From Domibacillus sp. PGB-M46 (lineage in GTDB: Bacteria; Bacillota; Bacilli; Bacillales; Domibacillaceae), in contig NZ_JAKGCR010000003.1 in the NCBI RefSeq assembly GCF_022668875.1, forward strand, positions 248,001 to 312,000: a stretch of DNA of 64,000 nucleotides, read 5' to 3'. Position numbers and translations under genes: made by a program. Positions 7,239 to 15,754 of this stretch are shown one piece after another. How positions within the stretch are numbered: the first letter of the stretch is position 1; every line of letters begins with the position of its first letter. Below the pieces are notes generated by a model, which ran no database searches, had not been told where the DNA came from, and saw nothing but the letters and a program-made list of their open reading frames with translations.

Positions 7239-7713
7239 AACTAAACGGGTACTCGTAAGCAATTTCCCCATCAAAGACAGCATAATCAAGGTAAAGAAGC
7301 GGAATTAAAAAGCGCTGGTTGGTTGAAGGGCTGCTTAAAATAAGGTGGTCGCGCCCGGCCGCTTCAATGCGGCCGCGGAACACTTTAGCATTCCATTCTT
7401 TATTGTTTTCAAACGTTGTATACACGGTCACCATTTTGCCGCGGTTTAAGCGGAAAATATTTTCAATGTAGGATTCTTCAAATTGCTGCAGGCCGGCTCC
7501 TCCGCCAGGTCCACCAGGCCCCATGCCCTGGCCCATACCCGGTCCCATGCCTTGACCCATGCCCTGGCCCATGCCCTGGCCCATACCTTGGCCTTGGCCT
7601 TGGCCCATACCTACTGGAGGCAGTGTCTGCGGCCCGGTTTGGTTCATACTTCCTTGATTCATGCTTCCCTGATTCATCGGTCCCTGGGCCGGTACATACT
7701 GAAATGGATTCAT
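7237..7713 (-). CDS. gerQ: Spore coat protein GerQ (YwdL)
   Basis: GerQ is an inner spore-coat protein that becomes cross-linked by transglutaminase and is needed to place the cortex hydrolase CwlJ in spores. This 158-residue version has a Gln/Met/Asn/Gly-rich N-terminal half, with MNQGS and MGQG units repeated many times (coding bases about 7520-7700). The conserved C-terminal domain begins near LQQFEESYIENIFRLNRGK and ends AVFDGEIAYEYPFS. The start ATG 7713 follows AGGAGG by 11 nt. It lies directly downstream of the cwlJ remnant in what was probably a two-gene operon. Confidence 0.92.
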   Translation of the reverse strand: MNPFQYVPAQGPMNQGSMNQGSMNQTGPQTLPPVGMGQGQGQGMGQGMGQGMGQGMGPGMGQGMGPGGPGGGAGLQQFEESYIENIFRLNRGKMVTVYTTFENNKEWNAKVFRGRIEAAGRDHLILSSPSTNQRFLIPLLYLDYAVFDGEIAYEYPFS

Positions 7714-7733
7714 GAAAAAAAACGCCTCCTTAT

Positions 7734-8109
7734 TTAGTAAACAGATGGACAAACAGAACGAAGCGGACTAAAAAAGCAGTGGGATTTATATCGGCCTGTA
7801 TTCGGCTGGTTAAACCACTGGGCAGGGCATCCGTCGGCTGGCTCAAAAAACCAAGGGCATTGGAAGCCGGATGGCAGCGGCCGCCTCTTAATACTTTTCG
7901 TGCCAGGTCGATGTTCTGCTGGCGGGCACCTTGATAAAAATAGCTTTTCGGTGTTGTTTCAAAGCCGCCGGGTGACTGAAAAACCGTGCGGATATCTTTG
8001 AAATCAAGACAGCCAGACCGTGTCCGGTTTACGCCGACATTGCTAACCATCAGCATGCCAAGCGTGCCGGAAGTTTTACATCCTCTTCCGTATGAGCAAC
8101 AACAGCCAC
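7734..8109 (-). pseudogene. cwlJ: Degenerate cwlJ (spore cortex-lytic enzyme)
   Basis: Reading on the minus strand from GTG 8109 (GGGAGG upstream) gives VAVVAHTEEDVKLPARL, the CwlJ N-terminus. About 34 bases are then missing, including the RAEAEGEG segment that carries the catalytic Glu. The frame resumes at MLMVSNVGVNR and runs through FQSPGGFETTPKSYFYQ to HPASNAL. There one base is missing (about 7856), and the next frame continues WFFEPADGCPAQWFNQPN and HCFFSPLRSVCPSVY to a stop at 7734, just before the gerQ ribosome-binding site. Restoring 34+1 bases gives about 136 codons, close to normal CwlJ. Sequencing error could explain the single base but hardly the deletion. Confidence 0.85.
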
Positions 8110-8127
8110 ATCAACACCTCCCGATTT

Positions 8128-8150
8128 ACTTTATGCAAAACGCATAAAGT
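8128..8150. promoter_or_regulatory. Perfect inverted repeat upstream of the cwlJ remnant; possible mother-cell promoter
   Basis: ACTTTATGC and GCATAAAGT form a perfect 9 bp dyad around AAAAC. On the minus strand an AC followed after 17 nt by CATAAAGTA resembles a sigma-K promoter (AC, 16-17 nt, CATAnnnTA). If so, the leader before GTG 8109 would be very short. It may instead be an operator. Confidence 0.3.
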
Positions 8151-8235
8151 CGGTGCTGGGCTTACGCCTGAATCCATAAACTCTAACCATTATGTTCCAT
8201 ACAATAAAAGGGGAGTGCCGGCAAAAAATGCACAT

Positions 8236-8262
8236 AAAAAAACGATGCCTGAAAGACACCGT
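8236..8262 (-). terminator. hemQ terminator
   Basis: On the minus strand ACGGTG pairs with CATCGT (one G-U) around TCTTTCAGG and is followed by a run of T. Confidence 0.6.
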
Positions 8263-8271
8263 CTGAAAAGG

Positions 8272-9018
8272 TTATTGGATATGCATCATTTGTGTAAACT
8301 TTTCGTCTGTCAGCAAATGGCCGACAAAGAAAGAACCGAATTCGCCGTAGCGGGCACTTACTTCATCAAAGCGCATCTCATAGATAAGCTTTTTAAACTG
8401 AAGCACATCATCCGCATAAAGCGTGACACCCCATTCGTAATCGTCAAATCCAACCGAACCGGTAATAATTTGTTTCACAAGGCCGGCATACTGGCGGCCA
8501 ATCATACCGTGGCTGCGCATTAAATTGCCGCGGTCTTTCATTGGCAGCATGTACCAGTTATCTTCACCCTGGCGGCGTTTATCCATTGGATAGAAGCATA
8601 CATACTCTGTTTTAGGAAGCTCCGGATACAAACGAGCGCGAATTTGCGGGTTTTGGTACGGATCTTCCTCAGAAGACAGGTAGTTGCTTAGTTCGACAAC
8701 GGATACATAGGAATACGCCGGGATGGTAAATTCGGCAATTTTCAGCTTGTTGAATTCTGTTTCAATTACATTCAGCTCTGCCATTGTCGGGCGCAAAATC
8801 ATCAGCATAAAATCAGCTTTTTGGCCAATAATGCTGTAGAAGGAGTGGCTGCCAGCTTTCATTTCCTGTGTTTCTTCCAGTTTATATAAGAATTTGCGGA
8901 ATTCGGCCAGAGCACCTTCTCGTTCACTGCTTGACAGCATTTTCCATGCTGCCCAGTCAATCGAGCGGAAATCGTGCAAGCAATACCAGCCGTCCAGCGT
9001 TTTTGCTGCTTCACTCAT
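8272..9018 (-). CDS. hemQ: Coproheme decarboxylase HemQ (chlorite dismutase family)
   Basis: HemQ converts iron-coproporphyrin III to heme b, the last step of the Gram-positive coproporphyrin-dependent heme pathway. The protein has 248 residues. [14 protein letters not shown] at the N-terminus, and [20 protein letters not shown] containing the YPMDKRR catalytic/substrate loop, are family landmarks. The start is ATG 9018, nine nt after AGGAG; the ATG at 9027 overlaps the ribosome-binding site. It is divergent from lipL, the same pairing as ywfI-ywfL in B. subtilis. Cytosolic. Confidence 0.93.
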   Translation of the reverse strand: MSEAAKTLDGWYCLHDFRSIDWAAWKMLSSSEREGALAEFRKFLYKLEETQEMKAGSHSFYSIIGQKADFMLMILRPTMAELNVIETEFNKLKIAEFTIPAYSYVSVVELSNYLSSEEDPYQNPQIRARLYPELPKTEYVCFYPMDKRRQGEDNWYMLPMKDRGNLMRSHGMIGRQYAGLVKQIITGSVGFDDYEWGVTLYADDVLQFKKLIYEMRFDEVSARYGEFGSFFVGHLLTDEKFTQMMHIQ

Positions 9019-9068
9019 GTTCTTCATCTCCTATGTAGTATAGTCCTACTTACTATATCATAAAAAGC

Positions 9069-9097
9069 TTGAACGACTCCCGCCAGAAGGCTACAGT
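9069..9097 (+). promoter_or_regulatory. Candidate sigma-A promoter for lipL
   Basis: TTGAAC, 17 nt, TACAGT lies 33 nt before the lipL start in the hemQ-lipL divergent gap. The -10 matches at four of six positions. Confidence 0.4.
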
Positions 9098-9129
9098 AAA
9101 AGAAGAACATTTTGTGAAGGAGAATCGTT

Positions 9130-9960
9130 ATGGATCAATCAGAAGCGCTTCTGCGCCGTCCGCTTTGGCGGTTTATCGACCAATCCGCTTACGGGCCAGG
9201 ATTTAACCCTATTCATTCATTTGCTGCCGATGACGCCCTTGCAACAGCGATTGGCGCCGGGCAAAGCCCTGCAACGGCCCGTGCCTGGGTGCATCATGAC
9301 ACCATTGTGCTTGGCATTCAAGATACAAAGCTGCCTTATTTAAAGGAAGGGGTGGAGGTGCTTGAGAACGAGGGCTACCGGGTCATTGTCCGCAATTCAG
9401 GCGGGCTTGCGGTGCTTTTGGACGAAGGTGTACTGAACTTATCGCTTTTGGTGCCGGACACGGAAAAAGGCATCGATATTGACCGCGGCTATGAAGCGAT
9501 GTATACACTCGTTCGCCATATGTTTCCGGAGGCCGATATCGATGCCTATGAAATTGTTGGATCCTATTGTCCAGGAAGCTATGATCTTAGCATTGGCGGC
9601 AGGAAATTCGCTGGTATTTCGCAGCGCCGCTTGAAAAAAGGTGTAGCCGTTCAAATCTACTTGTGTGTAAATGGAAGCGGCTCAGAGCGTGCCGCAGTTG
9701 TCCGTTCTTTTTACGAAGCAGCCAAGCGGCAGGCTCAGACAAAATGGGTGTACCCTGATATTCAGCCCGAGGTGATGGCTTCACTTGAAGAGCTGATCAG
9801 AAAACCGCTCACCATCCAAGATGTCATCATACGATTTTTAAAGTCGCTGCAAGAACTTGGCGGTCCGCTTGAAAGCGGCTCTATGACTTCATTTGAAGCA
9901 GATGTCTTTGACGGTTATTTGCAGCGTGTGATCGAACGAAACGACAGGGCTCTTGCTTAA
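9130..9960 (+). CDS. lipL: Octanoyl-[GcvH]:protein N-octanoyltransferase LipL
   Basis: LipL moves octanoyl groups from GcvH to E2 subunits of dehydrogenases in Bacillus lipoate assembly. It is a 276-residue member of the biotin/lipoyl ligase-like transferase fold. C147 in [18 protein letters not shown] is the expected acyl-accepting cysteine, and the Lys in GGRKFAG is conserved. [19 protein letters not shown] is the substrate-binding strand region. The start ATG 9130 follows GAAGGAG. LipL is favoured over LipM by the hemQ neighbour and the length. Confidence 0.88.
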   Translation: MDQSEALLRRPLWRFIDQSAYGPGFNPIHSFAADDALATAIGAGQSPATARAWVHHDTIVLGIQDTKLPYLKEGVEVLENEGYRVIVRNSGGLAVLLDEGVLNLSLLVPDTEKGIDIDRGYEAMYTLVRHMFPEADIDAYEIVGSYCPGSYDLSIGGRKFAGISQRRLKKGVAVQIYLCVNGSGSERAAVVRSFYEAAKRQAQTKWVYPDIQPEVMASLEELIRKPLTIQDVIIRFLKSLQELGGPLESGSMTSFEADVFDGYLQRVIERNDRALA

Positions 9961-9962
9961 TA

Positions 9963-10514
9963 TTACTCTGCCACTTTTTCCAGGTTTCCGTTTTGTTCCA
10001 TCTTAAAGGTAACCGCAGCGCCTTCTTCGTCATCTAATGCGACAAACTTGCGGGCGCGGTTCATGATTTTCATTAGTGTTTCATAGTCTTCCTGCATAAT
10101 TTCAGATGACTGTTCAATTTTATTCAAGCGGCACTGCAGCTGCTCATTCTCGGCACGCAGCCGCTCGTTTTCTGCTTTAACTGCATCGATAGAATCAAGA
10201 CTCTGCAAATAGCCGATCACATCAGCCAGTGTGATCGCCTGCGAACCTTCTGCCGGCGGCGTATACAGCGTCTTTTTCTCGATGGTACGGCTGCGCTGCT
10301 TGCGCTGCTTTTTAGCGAGGCTGAGTGCTTTTTCATACTGGGTGCGCACAACAGCGTTCCAGCGGAATCCGCAGGCAGCTGATGTGCGGTTTAATAAGTC
10401 GCCGACTTCTTCAAATGCGTTTAATTGCGTGCTTCCTTCGCGTACGTGACGAAGAACGGTTTCGGCGAGCAGCAGATCGTTTTCTTCTGACCAGGCATCT
10501 TGACGAACTTTCAT
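9963..10514 (-). CDS. rsfA: RsfA-family prespore transcriptional regulator
   Basis: RsfA is a sigma-F-dependent regulator that tunes forespore gene expression. The 183-residue protein has an N-terminal Myb/SANT-like domain ([22 protein letters not shown] ... [10 protein letters not shown], residues ~7-60). A basic linker ([14 protein letters not shown]) and a coiled coil ([23 protein letters not shown], ~115-140) follow. It is shorter than B. subtilis RsfA, which I recall as about 258 residues, so some C-terminal sequence is absent. A near-consensus sigma-F promoter precedes it. The stop is 2 nt from the convergent lipL stop. Confidence 0.82.
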   Translation of the reverse strand: MKVRQDAWSEENDLLLAETVLRHVREGSTQLNAFEEVGDLLNRTSAACGFRWNAVVRTQYEKALSLAKKQRKQRSRTIEKKTLYTPPAEGSQAITLADVIGYLQSLDSIDAVKAENERLRAENEQLQCRLNKIEQSSEIMQEDYETLMKIMNRARKFVALDDEEGAAVTFKMEQNGNLEKVAE

Positions 10515-10550
10515 CTTATCATCTCTCCTTATGAAAATAGTCTCTATGAA

Positions 10551-10580
10551 CAGGATTGCCAGATAGGATTTCTTTTATAC
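10551..10580 (-). promoter_or_regulatory. Sigma-F promoter for rsfA
   Basis: On the minus strand GTATA, 15 nt, GGCAATCCTG matches the sigma-F consensus (GYWTA, 15 nt, GGNRANAHTR) with one mismatch. Confidence 0.7.
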
Positions 10581-10651
10581 GCGGCAAGCTTGCAAACATG
10601 CTTTTTTCCATGTAAAATATCGGGATGAATAAACGGAAAGGAAGAGTTAAT

Positions 10652-10876
10652 ATGGCGAATGAATTTCGCGTATGCGATGATTGCCAGGCAGTGAATCTGA
10701 AAACACTGATTCCGAAGCTCGAAAAATTGGATCCGGATGCATCCATTGATGTAAAATGCCAATCCTATTGCGGCCCTGGCCGAAAAAAAACGTTTGCTTT
10801 TGTCAATAATCGTCCAGTTGCGGCATTGACAGAAGATGAATTGATGGAGAAAATACAGAAAAAATTAAAGTCATAA
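10652..10876 (+). CDS. ywzC: DUF1450/UPF0741 small protein YwzC
   Basis: This 74-residue protein has two Cys pairs or single Cys in [11 protein letters not shown] and [24 protein letters not shown], typical of the DUF1450-type fold, which resembles thioredoxin-like ferredoxins. It probably binds metal, although the function is unknown. The start is ATG 10652 (AAAGGAAG upstream); the Met nine codons earlier lacks a ribosome-binding site. It lies between rsfA and ywfO as in B. subtilis and ends at a strong hairpin. Confidence 0.78.
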   Translation: MANEFRVCDDCQAVNLKTLIPKLEKLDPDASIDVKCQSYCGPGRKKTFAFVNNRPVAALTEDELMEKIQKKLKS

Positions 10877-10880
10877 TGTG

Positions 10881-10917
10881 AATCACCTTTTCTTTCGAAA
10901 AAAGGTGATTTTTTTCT
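10881..10917 (+). terminator. ywzC terminator
   Basis: AATCACCTTTT pairs with AAAAGGTGATT and is followed by TTTTTT. Confidence 0.85.
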
Positions 10918-11012
10918 ATGTGCTAGCAGTATATGCATTTGTCAATGCGAATTTTCCCATAATGATTGATTTTTCCGTTATAATGAACAAAAAAGAGACG
11001 GGGGGCGCGCAT

Positions 11013-12323
11013 GTGAGCTACGCGAAGCAGAAGTTGAAAGAAGAGAAAGTATTTAAAGACCCGGTTCACCGCTATGTTCATGTGCGGGATGTAGTAATTT
11101 GGGATTTGATCGGCACGAAAGAGTTTCAGCGGCTGCGCCGAATTCGCCAGCTCGGTACGACGTACTTTACTTTTCATGGGGCGGAGCATAGCCGGTTTAA
11201 TCATTCTCTCGGTGTCTATGAAATTGTCCGCCGAATGGTTGATGACATTTTTCGGGGCAGATCAGAATGGAACCCGGAAGAACGGCTGGTCAGCCTTTGC
11301 GCAGCACTGCTGCATGATGTCGGGCATGGGCCTTTTTCTCATTCCTTTGAAAAAGTGTTTGGCCTCGATCACGAAGAATATACCAAAAAGATTGTGCTCG
11401 GTGACACGGATATTAACCGGGTGCTGCGGCGGGTGAGCAACGATTTCCCGGAAAAAGTAGCAGCGGTTATTAACAAAACATATCCGAATAAGCTGGTAGT
11501 CAGCTTGATTTCAAGCCAGATTGACGCAGACCGTATGGATTATCTGCAGCGTGACGCCTATTACACGGGTGTAAGCTACGGACATTTTGATATGGAGCGC
11601 ATTCTGCGGGTGATTCGTCCGCGCGAGGAGCAGGCTGTGTTTAAATTAAGCGGCATGCATGCGGTAGAGGATTATATTATGAGCCGCTATCAAATGTACT
11701 GGCAGATTTACTTCCATCCTGTTACGCGCAGTGCCGAAGTGCTGCTTTCTAAAACCCTGCAGCGGGCAAAGCAGCTGTATAAACAGGGATATTCGTTCCG
11801 ACAGAAGCCGGTTCACTTTATTTCCCTGTTTGACGGGGACTGCTCGCTTGAAGAATATGTGAATTTGGATGAGTCCGTCATTATGTTTTATTTTCACGTC
11901 TGGCAGGATGAAGATGATGCTATTTTGCAGGATTTATGCAGCCGATTTATGAACCGGAATTTATTTAAATACGTAGAATTTGACCCGGAAGCCGAGCAGG
12001 AAAAATATGCAGAGCTGGAAGAGCTGTTCCGAAAAGCAGGCATCGATCCGGAATATTACCTCGTTCATGATTCTTCCTCCGACCTGCCGTATGACTTTTA
12101 CCGGCCGGGCATTGAAACGGAACGGCAGCCGATTTATCTATTGATGAAAGATGGGGAAACGCTGCAGGAATTATCCGGGCGCTCTGATATCGTCGAAGCG
12201 ATCTCCGGCAAGCGGCGTACAGATCACAAGCTTTATTTCCCTATTGATCTGCTCCGGGATGAATCTTCAAACCGAACAGCTAAACGGAAGATCAAAAGTA
12301 TATTAGAACTATATCGAAAGTAA
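11013..12323 (+). CDS. ywfO: HD-domain phosphohydrolase YwfO
   Basis: This is a dNTPase-like HD-superfamily hydrolase of 436 residues. Metal-ligand motifs are visible in order: FNHSLGVYEIVR (His), CAALLHDVGHGPFSHSFE (HD ... H) and SSQIDADRMDYLQRDAYYTG (D). This arrangement is shared with dGTPases, but the substrate is unproven. I place the start at GTG 11013 (VSYAKQKLKEEKVF), matching the family N-terminus, with a G-rich sequence seven nt upstream. The frame is open 45 codons further but crosses the preceding terminator. ywhC follows after 13 nt. Confidence 0.85.
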   Translation: MSYAKQKLKEEKVFKDPVHRYVHVRDVVIWDLIGTKEFQRLRRIRQLGTTYFTFHGAEHSRFNHSLGVYEIVRRMVDDIFRGRSEWNPEERLVSLCAALLHDVGHGPFSHSFEKVFGLDHEEYTKKIVLGDTDINRVLRRVSNDFPEKVAAVINKTYPNKLVVSLISSQIDADRMDYLQRDAYYTGVSYGHFDMERILRVIRPREEQAVFKLSGMHAVEDYIMSRYQMYWQIYFHPVTRSAEVLLSKTLQRAKQLYKQGYSFRQKPVHFISLFDGDCSLEEYVNLDESVIMFYFHVWQDEDDAILQDLCSRFMNRNLFKYVEFDPEAEQEKYAELEELFRKAGIDPEYYLVHDSSSDLPYDFYRPGIETERQPIYLLMKDGETLQELSGRSDIVEAISGKRRTDHKLYFPIDLLRDESSNRTAKRKIKSILELYRK

Positions 12324-12336
12324 AGGGGACAACGGA

Positions 12337-12975
12337 TTGGAACAATTTTTGGCGTTTGAATTGGAACAGCTGCCGTTTGTAATCATCTCGCTGCTGGTGG
12401 CTTTTACGGTACATGAATTTGCTCATGCGTATACGGCGTACAAATTTGGGGATGATACGGCCAAAAATCAAGGGCGTCTTACGTTGAACCCGGTGCATCA
12501 TTTGGACCCGATCGGCACTATTTTTATCCTTATTGCCGGGTTTGGCTGGGCGCGGCCGGTGCCGGTAAACCGCCGCCATTTTAAAAACCCGAAGCTGGCC
12601 GGCGTGCTTGTATCGCTTGCCGGACCGCTCAGCAATTTTTTAATTGCGTTTATTGCCATGGGTATTCTATACGGGGTCGGGGCAAATGCGAATGAGTTTG
12701 TTTTTCAGCTGTTATATATGATGGTGTATTTGAACGTGCTTCTGTTTGTGTTTAACCTGCTTCCGTTCCCGCCGCTGGATGGCTACCGGATTTTAGAAGA
12801 TTTGGCTCCGGCCAATCTGCGGGTTAAAATGACACAGTATGAACAATATGGTGTACTGCTGTTTTTAATTTTAGTCATTACACCGCTGGGAGATTATACG
12901 GTAAGTCCATTTTTAAGTCAGCTGACTTCAGCTGTTTTAGCAGGCTTTAATGCTATTTTTAGCGTATTCTTGTAA
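12337..12975 (+). CDS. ywhC: Site-2 protease (M50) family membrane protein YwhC
   Basis: This 212-residue polytopic membrane metalloprotease of the short, PDZ-less M50B type shows the zinc motif HEFAH in the first transmembrane helix (residues ~26-30). The second site NLLPFPPLDGYRIL carries the Asp ligand. Its natural substrate is unknown. The start TTG 12337 follows AAGGGGAC. It lies between ywfO and ywhD with short gaps, suggesting cotranscription. Confidence 0.88.
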   Translation: MEQFLAFELEQLPFVIISLLVAFTVHEFAHAYTAYKFGDDTAKNQGRLTLNPVHHLDPIGTIFILIAGFGWARPVPVNRRHFKNPKLAGVLVSLAGPLSNFLIAFIAMGILYGVGANANEFVFQLLYMMVYLNVLLFVFNLLPFPPLDGYRILEDLAPANLRVKMTQYEQYGVLLFLILVITPLGDYTVSPFLSQLTSAVLAGFNAIFSVFL

Positions 12976-12991
12976 GGAGGGCTAATAAACA

Positions 12992-13504
12992 ATGGAACAA
13001 AAAAAGAAAGTCGGCTTTAATATCATTAAAAACGATCCGACCGACGGGCATAAAGGATTTGGAAAAGGTGCACTCAGCTTAGAGGAGGTTTCACCGGTCA
13101 TTATTGACGTAGAAGAAGGATCGGCTCATATTGATATCGGTGCGATGCATGCCCGGAGTGCTGTGGAAAAAGGCATTAAATTTTTAAAAACAAAAGAAGA
13201 AGTTCCGGATGCCAAACCTTATTGGCTCGTTTGGGTAACCGTAGACCGAAAAGAAGAAGGGCCTTATTATGCAGGGGTAACCGCATGTGAAATGACAGTT
13301 AATCGCGACATCCGGCGCGGATACAAGTCGCTGCCGGAGCATGTTAACCGGATGGACAAATCGCTCAAGCGCCATATTATTGTAGATGTAATGGATGATC
13401 GTTCCAAAACTATACTGCGCGATTTCCTCATCAGCCATAATGAACAAATGTGGGATCTTTCGTCGGATGAGCTGAAAAACGGTTTAACCGTGTCAGAAGC
13501 TTAA
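12992..13504 (+). CDS. ywhD: YwhD family protein
   Basis: This soluble 170-residue protein is assigned to the YwhD family by position after ywhC and before pbpG and by its general character (KKKVGFNIIKNDPTDGHKGFG). No catalytic motif or membrane segment is visible and the function is unknown. The start ATG 12992 follows TAAGGAGGG. It ends at a GC-rich terminator shared with pbpG. Confidence 0.8.
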   Translation: MEQKKKVGFNIIKNDPTDGHKGFGKGALSLEEVSPVIIDVEEGSAHIDIGAMHARSAVEKGIKFLKTKEEVPDAKPYWLVWVTVDRKEEGPYYAGVTACEMTVNRDIRRGYKSLPEHVNRMDKSLKRHIIVDVMDDRSKTILRDFLISHNEQMWDLSSDELKNGLTVSEA

Positions 13505-13524
13505 ACAACCTATACAAAACGCAG

Positions 13525-13556
13525 AAAAACCCGGGAGGATTCCCGGGTTTTTTTAT
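13525..13556. terminator. Bidirectional terminator between ywhD and pbpG
   Basis: AAAAACCCGGGA pairs with TCCCGGGTTTTT around GGAT, with A and T runs on both sides. Confidence 0.9.
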
Positions 13557-15478
13557 TATCGGAACCATTCAGGCAGATCGGGATACAGCATATCTTCTGT
13601 ATGCTTCTCATCTTTCGGACATTTCGTCTCTGGCTCGGTGCCAGGTTCAAACAAAAGCTTGTGCCCTCCGCTGCAGGCTGTGCCCGTTTTAATATCTACT
13701 TCAACTTCAACCAGCTCGCGCGGCCAGGTAAATTCCTTTGGATTCTGTCCTTTATGAGCTTCTTCCATAAACTTTGCCCAGATCACTTTTGCCCGTGACC
13801 GGTCTTCGGTTTTCGTGATTTCCGCTCCGTTGTCATAGCCGGTCCACACGACGGATACAAGTGAAGGCGTAAAACCTGCCATCCAGTAATCATAAGGAGT
13901 GGACCCGGATTTGCCGGCGTAAGGCCGTGTCAGGGAAGAAGCGATCACCGTTCCCGTTGGTGAGGCATAATCACTCATCGTTTTATCGAACATCCCCGTC
14001 ATCAGCCGTGTCAGTACGGCCATTTTGTTTCTATCAAGCCGCTGTTCCTGCTGCTTGTCATACTGGTACAGCACTTCTCCGTCCATACTTTCCACTTTTG
14101 TAATAAAGACAGGCTTCGCAAATGTGCCTCCCGATGCAATGGTTGCGTAGGCATTCGCTGTTTCAAGAACGGTCATCCCGGAGGTTCCGAGTGCAAGAGA
14201 GGGAACGGCTTGAAGCTTGGAGGTAACACCAAACTCTTCCATCGTCTGCACGAGTGTTTCCGGTTCGAGCAGCATATTGGTTTTGACTGCATAAATATTG
14301 TCGGAAACGGCGAGTGCTTCAGCCATTGTCACAGCACGCTCCGCATACTGGCTGTTGAAATTTTTCGGTGAATAATTTCCTTCAAACGTCGTTGGCTCAC
14401 TCTTTCTTTTTGTAAGAGGGGTCATCCCCTGCCCAAGCGCTTCATAATACAAAAAAGGCTTCATTAAGGATCCTGGCTGCCTGAACGCCTGCACAGCCCG
14501 GTTAAAAGGACTTTCCCGATAATTGCGCCCGCCGGACAGGGCTGTTACATAATGGGTGTCCGGATCAATAGAAACAAGGGCGGATTGAATGGAAGCGCCG
14601 CTCGCAATGCCGTCTGCCATCGCTTGATCGGCTGCTTTTTGATGCCGTGGCTGAAGGGTTGTATACACTTTCAAGCCGCTTTGCTCCCGAAAACCAAGTG
14701 ACTCAAGCTCACCTCGTACGGCATCTATAAAGTAAGGCGCACTGTTTTCGTCATCGGCAAAAGCGCCGGTGATCCGCGGGGCGTCCGCTACTGCTTTTTC
14801 ATATTCATGTTTAGACAAATGCATTTCGGATAAAATAAGCCGGCGGCGCTGCTCAGATTTTTCTCGTGAGATGAGTGGAGAGTAAACTGAAGGCCCCTTT
14901 GGAATACCGGCTAGAAGCGCTGCCTCGGAAACACTCAGGGCAGCGGCCGGCTTGCCGTAATAAAATTGGGAGGCCGCTTCTATTCCGTAAGCGCCATGCC
15001 CAAAATATACGGTATTCAAGTACCCTTCTAAAATCTCATCTTTTGAGTAAAACGCTTCAAGACGAAGCGCCTGCCAGGCTTCTTTTGCTTTACGTGTCCA
15101 CGTTTTATCGTGGGTTAAAAAAATATTGCGCGCATACTGCTGCGTGATTGTACTTGCCCCTTGGACTTTTGCCCCTGCTTTTATATCAGCCAAAGCGGCA
15201 CCGGCAATGCGCTTTGGATCCAGGCCAAAGTGATTGTAAAATTGCTTGTCTTCAATGGAGATCACCGCATCAATCACATAAGGGGAGATATCTTCGAGCT
15301 TTACCCAGTACCGCTTTTCTCCTCCATGTGCTTCAGCGGCTTTTGTTCCGTCAGCCGCATAAAAAAGGGTCGAACGCGGCACTGTTATATCTGGGGGACC
15401 GGCCGCATACAACGCGTAAAAAAAGACAATGACGGCCCCGATGATTGAAACAAGTATCGCCATGAGCCACTTTTTCAT
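13556..15478 (-). CDS. pbpG: Class A penicillin-binding protein PbpG (PBP2d-like)
   Basis: This bifunctional peptidoglycan synthase of 640 residues acts in spore germ-cell-wall assembly in the forespore in B. subtilis. After one N-terminal transmembrane helix (~5-26), the GT51 domain has SIEDKQFYNHFG (catalytic E76) and ASTITQQYARN. The transpeptidase domain has SLMK (S337-K340), SDN (392-394) and a later KSG motif (GKSGSTPY). The start ATG 15478 follows GAGGTGA. The convergent ywhD and divergent speE match B. subtilis ywhE. A sigma-F -10-like sequence (minus-strand GGCAAAATTT) is present without a clear -35. Confidence 0.92.
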   Translation of the reverse strand: MKKWLMAILVSIIGAVIVFFYALYAAGPPDITVPRSTLFYAADGTKAAEAHGGEKRYWVKLEDISPYVIDAVISIEDKQFYNHFGLDPKRIAGAALADIKAGAKVQGASTITQQYARNIFLTHDKTWTRKAKEAWQALRLEAFYSKDEILEGYLNTVYFGHGAYGIEAASQFYYGKPAAALSVSEAALLAGIPKGPSVYSPLISREKSEQRRRLILSEMHLSKHEYEKAVADAPRITGAFADDENSAPYFIDAVRGELESLGFREQSGLKVYTTLQPRHQKAADQAMADGIASGASIQSALVSIDPDTHYVTALSGGRNYRESPFNRAVQAFRQPGSLMKPFLYYEALGQGMTPLTKRKSEPTTFEGNYSPKNFNSQYAERAVTMAEALAVSDNIYAVKTNMLLEPETLVQTMEEFGVTSKLQAVPSLALGTSGMTVLETANAYATIASGGTFAKPVFITKVESMDGEVLYQYDKQQEQRLDRNKMAVLTRLMTGMFDKTMSDYASPTGTVIASSLTRPYAGKSGSTPYDYWMAGFTPSLVSVVWTGYDNGAEITKTEDRSRAKVIWAKFMEEAHKGQNPKEFTWPRELVEVEVDIKTGTACSGGHKLLFEPGTEPETKCPKDEKHTEDMLYPDLPEWFR

Positions 15479-15642
15479 GCTGCATCACCTCGTTTTTCTT
15501 TAGATGAAAAAGCTTTATTTTAAATTTTGCCCAGCTCCAGGTATCTTGCTTATTTATTAGTATGAAAAAAATGGCGAATTTTTAAACGTCTTCATATAAA
15601 TTCACTATGCTTTTTCGTCAAATTGTTCTATACTTTTTTCTT

Positions 15643-15710
15643 GAGGCCTGCGGGATGCAGGTCATAAAGGCGTCCTAGCAGGATGCTATGGGTTTAGCCT
15701 TTATTCTCCA
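15643..15710 (-). ncRNA. Bacillaceae-1-like two-hairpin RNA element, single copy
   Basis: Read on the minus strand, an outer stem AAAGGCT/GCCTTT encloses TAGC-ATCCT-GCTA and is followed by CCTGC-ATCCC-GCAGG. This is the same architecture as the tandem elements at 30.3 and 31.9 kb. The ATCCT loop fits the RUCCU terminal-loop consensus I recall for the Bacillaceae-1 motif. Its minus-strand sense would place it about 165 nt upstream of pbpG; on the plus strand it lies in the speE leader. Confidence 0.55.
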
Positions 15711-15754
15711 AGAGAATAAAGTAATATCCTTATCATTAAGAAGGAGGCAGTATC

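Noticed and set aside
7416-7737. Plus-strand frames rich in His, Ala, Leu and Pro opposite gerQ
   Set aside because: They are mirror frames of the GerQ repeat region and have no ribosome-binding site.
13525-13556. Noc-binding site suggested by the CCCGGG core
   Set aside because: The surrounding bases form the ywhD-pbpG terminator and do not match the Noc consensus flanks.
15643-15710. CsrB-like sponge RNA based on CAGGATG/CAGGACG loops
   Set aside because: Read on the other strand the same elements agree better, in all five copies, with RUCCU loops; no array of many GGA hairpins exists.
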